7,825 nt of DNA. Source: Phycisphaerae bacterium. Lineage in GTDB: Bacteria > Planctomycetota > Phycisphaerae > Sedimentisphaerales > SG8-4. The notes under the pieces were generated by a model. It worked only from the letters and a program-made list of their open reading frames with translations. It was not told the DNA's origin and ran no database searches. Numbering within the stretch: position 1 is the stretch's first letter; each line of letters opens with the position of its first letter. Location: the NCBI GenBank assembly GCA_030613765.1, contig JAUWLI010000126.1:1-7825 (forward strand), in the 5' to 3' direction. The position numbers and the translations under genes were made by a program. This document shows, piece after piece, positions 6,590-7,825 of this stretch.

Positions 6590-7009
6590 TCAAAACACGG
6601 ATGCGCATTCGCCGAAGGGGCAGACGCGAATGCATGCCAGGCACTCGATGCATTTCGCCTCGCTGTAAGCTACCTCTCGCGTCGCTCTGTCAGCTATATG
6701 CAGGGCTCCGGTGGGACAGTGAGTAATGCAGTGGCCACAGTGCGTACAGCCGTCCTCGTCCCGGGTAACACCCTTACCAGTGTAGTTGACTGAAACGTTA
6801 AACGTTTTTACGAAAGCCATGCCTCGCTCAATATCCTCTTCAGTACCGGTAACATCCAGGACGAGATAACCTTCCTCTTCCGGTGTGACCTTCGCACGAA
6901 ACACATTGACGATGAGATTGTGGTCTTTCACCAAATGGTAGATGATCGGCTTTTCGCACTCGCATTTTGGAAAGAACAGCATCAGTTTCTTTGTTACAGC
7001 TTCACTCAT
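6590..7009 (-). CDS. NIL-domain ferredoxin, 2x[4Fe-4S] (homocysteine cassette)
   Basis: This 139-aa protein has an N-terminal NIL domain (about residues 6-78: KKLMLFFPKCECEKPIIYHLV, then a beta-rich region to FNVSVNYTGKG). A C-terminal bacterial-type ferredoxin follows, with two complete [4Fe-4S] motifs: C88-x2-C91-x2-C94-x3-C98-P and C120-x2-C123-x2-C126-x3-C130-P. The same architecture is the partner of COG1900/DUF39 in the non-canonical homocysteine pathway (Methanosarcina and Desulfovibrio genetics), where it is thought to supply electrons and/or sulfur. Additional cysteines C16 and C18 lie at the start of the NIL domain, and C135 near the C-terminus. Its ATG overlaps the TGA of the upstream DUF39 gene in an ATGA junction, and AGGGAG stands 8 bases before it, so the two are almost certainly translated from one message. 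It is cytoplasmic. Confidence 0.93.
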   Translation of the reverse strand: MSEAVTKKLMLFFPKCECEKPIIYHLVKDHNLIVNVFRAKVTPEEEGYLVLDVTGTEEDIERGMAFVKTFNVSVNYTGKGVTRDEDGCTHCGHCITHCPTGALHIADRATREVAYSEAKCIECLACIRVCPFGECASVF

Positions 7010-7825
7010 GATGGTTTCTCCCTAACGACAAGGGGCTTCATTTTGGTATCTGTAGGAAGTGGCGCAACAGGCTTGGCAATCAGAAAATCACCTTTCCTGA
7101 TTTCGTCGGCCAGCAGGTTCGCAATCTTCAAAGCCTTCTTGTAGGACGACAGCGAGCCGACCGCAATCTTCTGACCCTCCACCTCAATCTCACCGCTTCG
7201 AAGTTGCTCATAGGTGACATAATCCACGACTTTGCCGTTATTCTGAGGATAGTCCACACTGTAATCAACAACAGGCGCATGTATGTCACGGTCGCGTATA
7301 CACGTTCGTTTCAAAATCTCTTCATTCAATATGGGAATCGGAATCCCAATCCCCATCGCAAGCGATACGCCGTACCCACGAAAGCTTGTCCCTCGCACGA
7401 ACTCCGGATCCATCTGTTTCATGTCCGCTGTCAGTGCCAGCGTTCCCGCCCCGCCTTTGGGAATCCCGGCGTCATTCCTCGCAGTACCGCCGGCGTGCTG
7501 AGTCCCCTCGGCGTAAACCAGTCCCTGGGCACCAGCCATCCACACGCGCGTCCCCACACCGATCGTCTCGTAGTAAGGATCATTGAGCAGCGGCGACAAT
7601 TGACCGGCCGAGCAGTAATTTGCATTTTTTCGCTTCGGATCAAGTGTCCCCATGTAAGTATAAATTGTCTTTTCAGAATCGTTGATCGCTACGTTATAGT
7701 TCTGGTAGCAATTCCGCGGGTTGACCATGACAGCCTGATTCAGATCGCCAATACTGAAGTATGTACGAATCTCACGCAGCGGGTAGCAGTCGGTACCGTA
7801 CGACAGCGCAAAAAGCTGAAGCGTC
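7006..7825 (-). CDS. DUF39/COG1900 homocysteine biosynthesis protein, 5' end off the window
   Basis: About 272 C-terminal codons are visible. The frame runs open to the window edge, past the internal ATG at 7728, so the true start lies outside. Reading on from 7728 gives ...LSYGTDCYPLREIRTYFSIGDLNQAVM, which fits the family and rules out 7728 as the real start. Recognisable segments are GTDCYP, NPRNCYQNYNVA, YTYMGTL, NANYCSAGQLSPLLNDP, ETIGVGTRVWMAGAQG, YAEGTQH, GGAGTLALTADM and GIGIPIPILNEEI. Three visible cysteines (in GTDCYP, RNCYQ and NYCSAG) are candidates for persulfide chemistry. DUF39 proteins are required in methanogens and sulfate reducers to convert aspartate semialdehyde to homocysteine with a sulfide-level donor. 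The protein ends soon after the DUF39 core (VVREKPS), without the C-terminal CBS pair found in many archaeal versions. It forms an ATGA overlap with the NIL-ferredoxin gene. Confidence 0.93.
   Translation of the reverse strand, partial: TLQLFALSYGTDCYPLREIRTYFSIGDLNQAVMVNPRNCYQNYNVAINDSEKTIYTYMGTLDPKRKNANYCSAGQLSPLLNDPYYETIGVGTRVWMAGAQGLVYAEGTQHAGGTARNDAGIPKGGAGTLALTADMKQMDPEFVRGTSFRGYGVSLAMGIGIPIPILNEEILKRTCIRDRDIHAPVVDYSVDYPQNNGKVVDYVTYEQLRSGEIEVEGQKIAVGSLSSYKKALKIANLLADEIRKGDFLIAKPVAPLPTDTKMKPLVVREKPS

Noticed and set aside
6590..6653. Extension of the UPF0280 gene upstream of 6557 into the ferredoxin gene
   Set aside because: The extra 32 residues are arginine- and proline-rich, antithetical to the family N-terminus, and lie in the shifted frame of a conserved ferredoxin cluster motif.
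1..7825. Mobile element, CRISPR array, tRNA/rRNA or phage-defence island
   Set aside because: No transposase, integrase, terminal repeats, regularly spaced repeats or tRNA-like cloverleaf was seen on either strand; gene content is metabolic, signalling and polysaccharide related.

Overview
The window reads as a stretch of bacterial chromosome, most likely from a planctomycete and perhaps an anaerobic Phycisphaerae-type lineage. This is inference from gene content. The strongest taxonomic signs are a long ECF-like sigma factor followed by a Ser/Thr kinase with an N-terminal zinc ribbon and a C-terminal membrane module. A Tat-type polysaccharide deacetylase, a secreted GH16 enzyme and an anaerobe-type homocysteine cassette fit the same picture. 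There are no tRNA or rRNA genes, CRISPR arrays or insertion sequences, and no intergenic gap exceeds about 210 bases.

Layout, left to right. (1) Positions 90-497 (+) hold a small AT-rich gene of unknown function. It converges, with a 6-nt gap, on a GH16 endo-beta-glucanase/laminarinase-like gene (504-1370, -). (2) A short divergent intergenic region carries candidate promoters for the GH16 gene and for a sigma factor (1566-2315, +). The sigma factor is followed by its probable partner kinase (2443-3981, +). A possible 38-residue membrane peptide overlaps the kinase 3' end. (3) On the minus strand lie a NodB-fold polysaccharide deacetylase with a Tat-like leader (4188-5132) and, upstream of it, a PPC/DUF296-domain protein (5231-5668). 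(4) Also on the minus strand, reading in from the right edge, is a compact three-gene cassette: a DUF39/COG1900 homocysteine-biosynthesis protein (5' end off the window), a NIL-domain plus 2x[4Fe-4S] ferredoxin (6590-7009), and a UPF0280/COG2122 ApbE-like protein (5865-6557).

The most notable content is that last cassette. The same three families have been linked genetically to a non-canonical route in methanogens and sulfate reducers, in which homocysteine is made from aspartate semialdehyde and sulfide-level sulfur without O-acyl-homoserine intermediates. Finding all three contiguous in a planctomycete-like genome suggests that this organism makes methionine precursors by the anaerobic route. 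The remaining genes suggest a polysaccharide-degrading lifestyle (GH16, deacetylase) and a phosphorylation-linked sigma-factor signalling pair.
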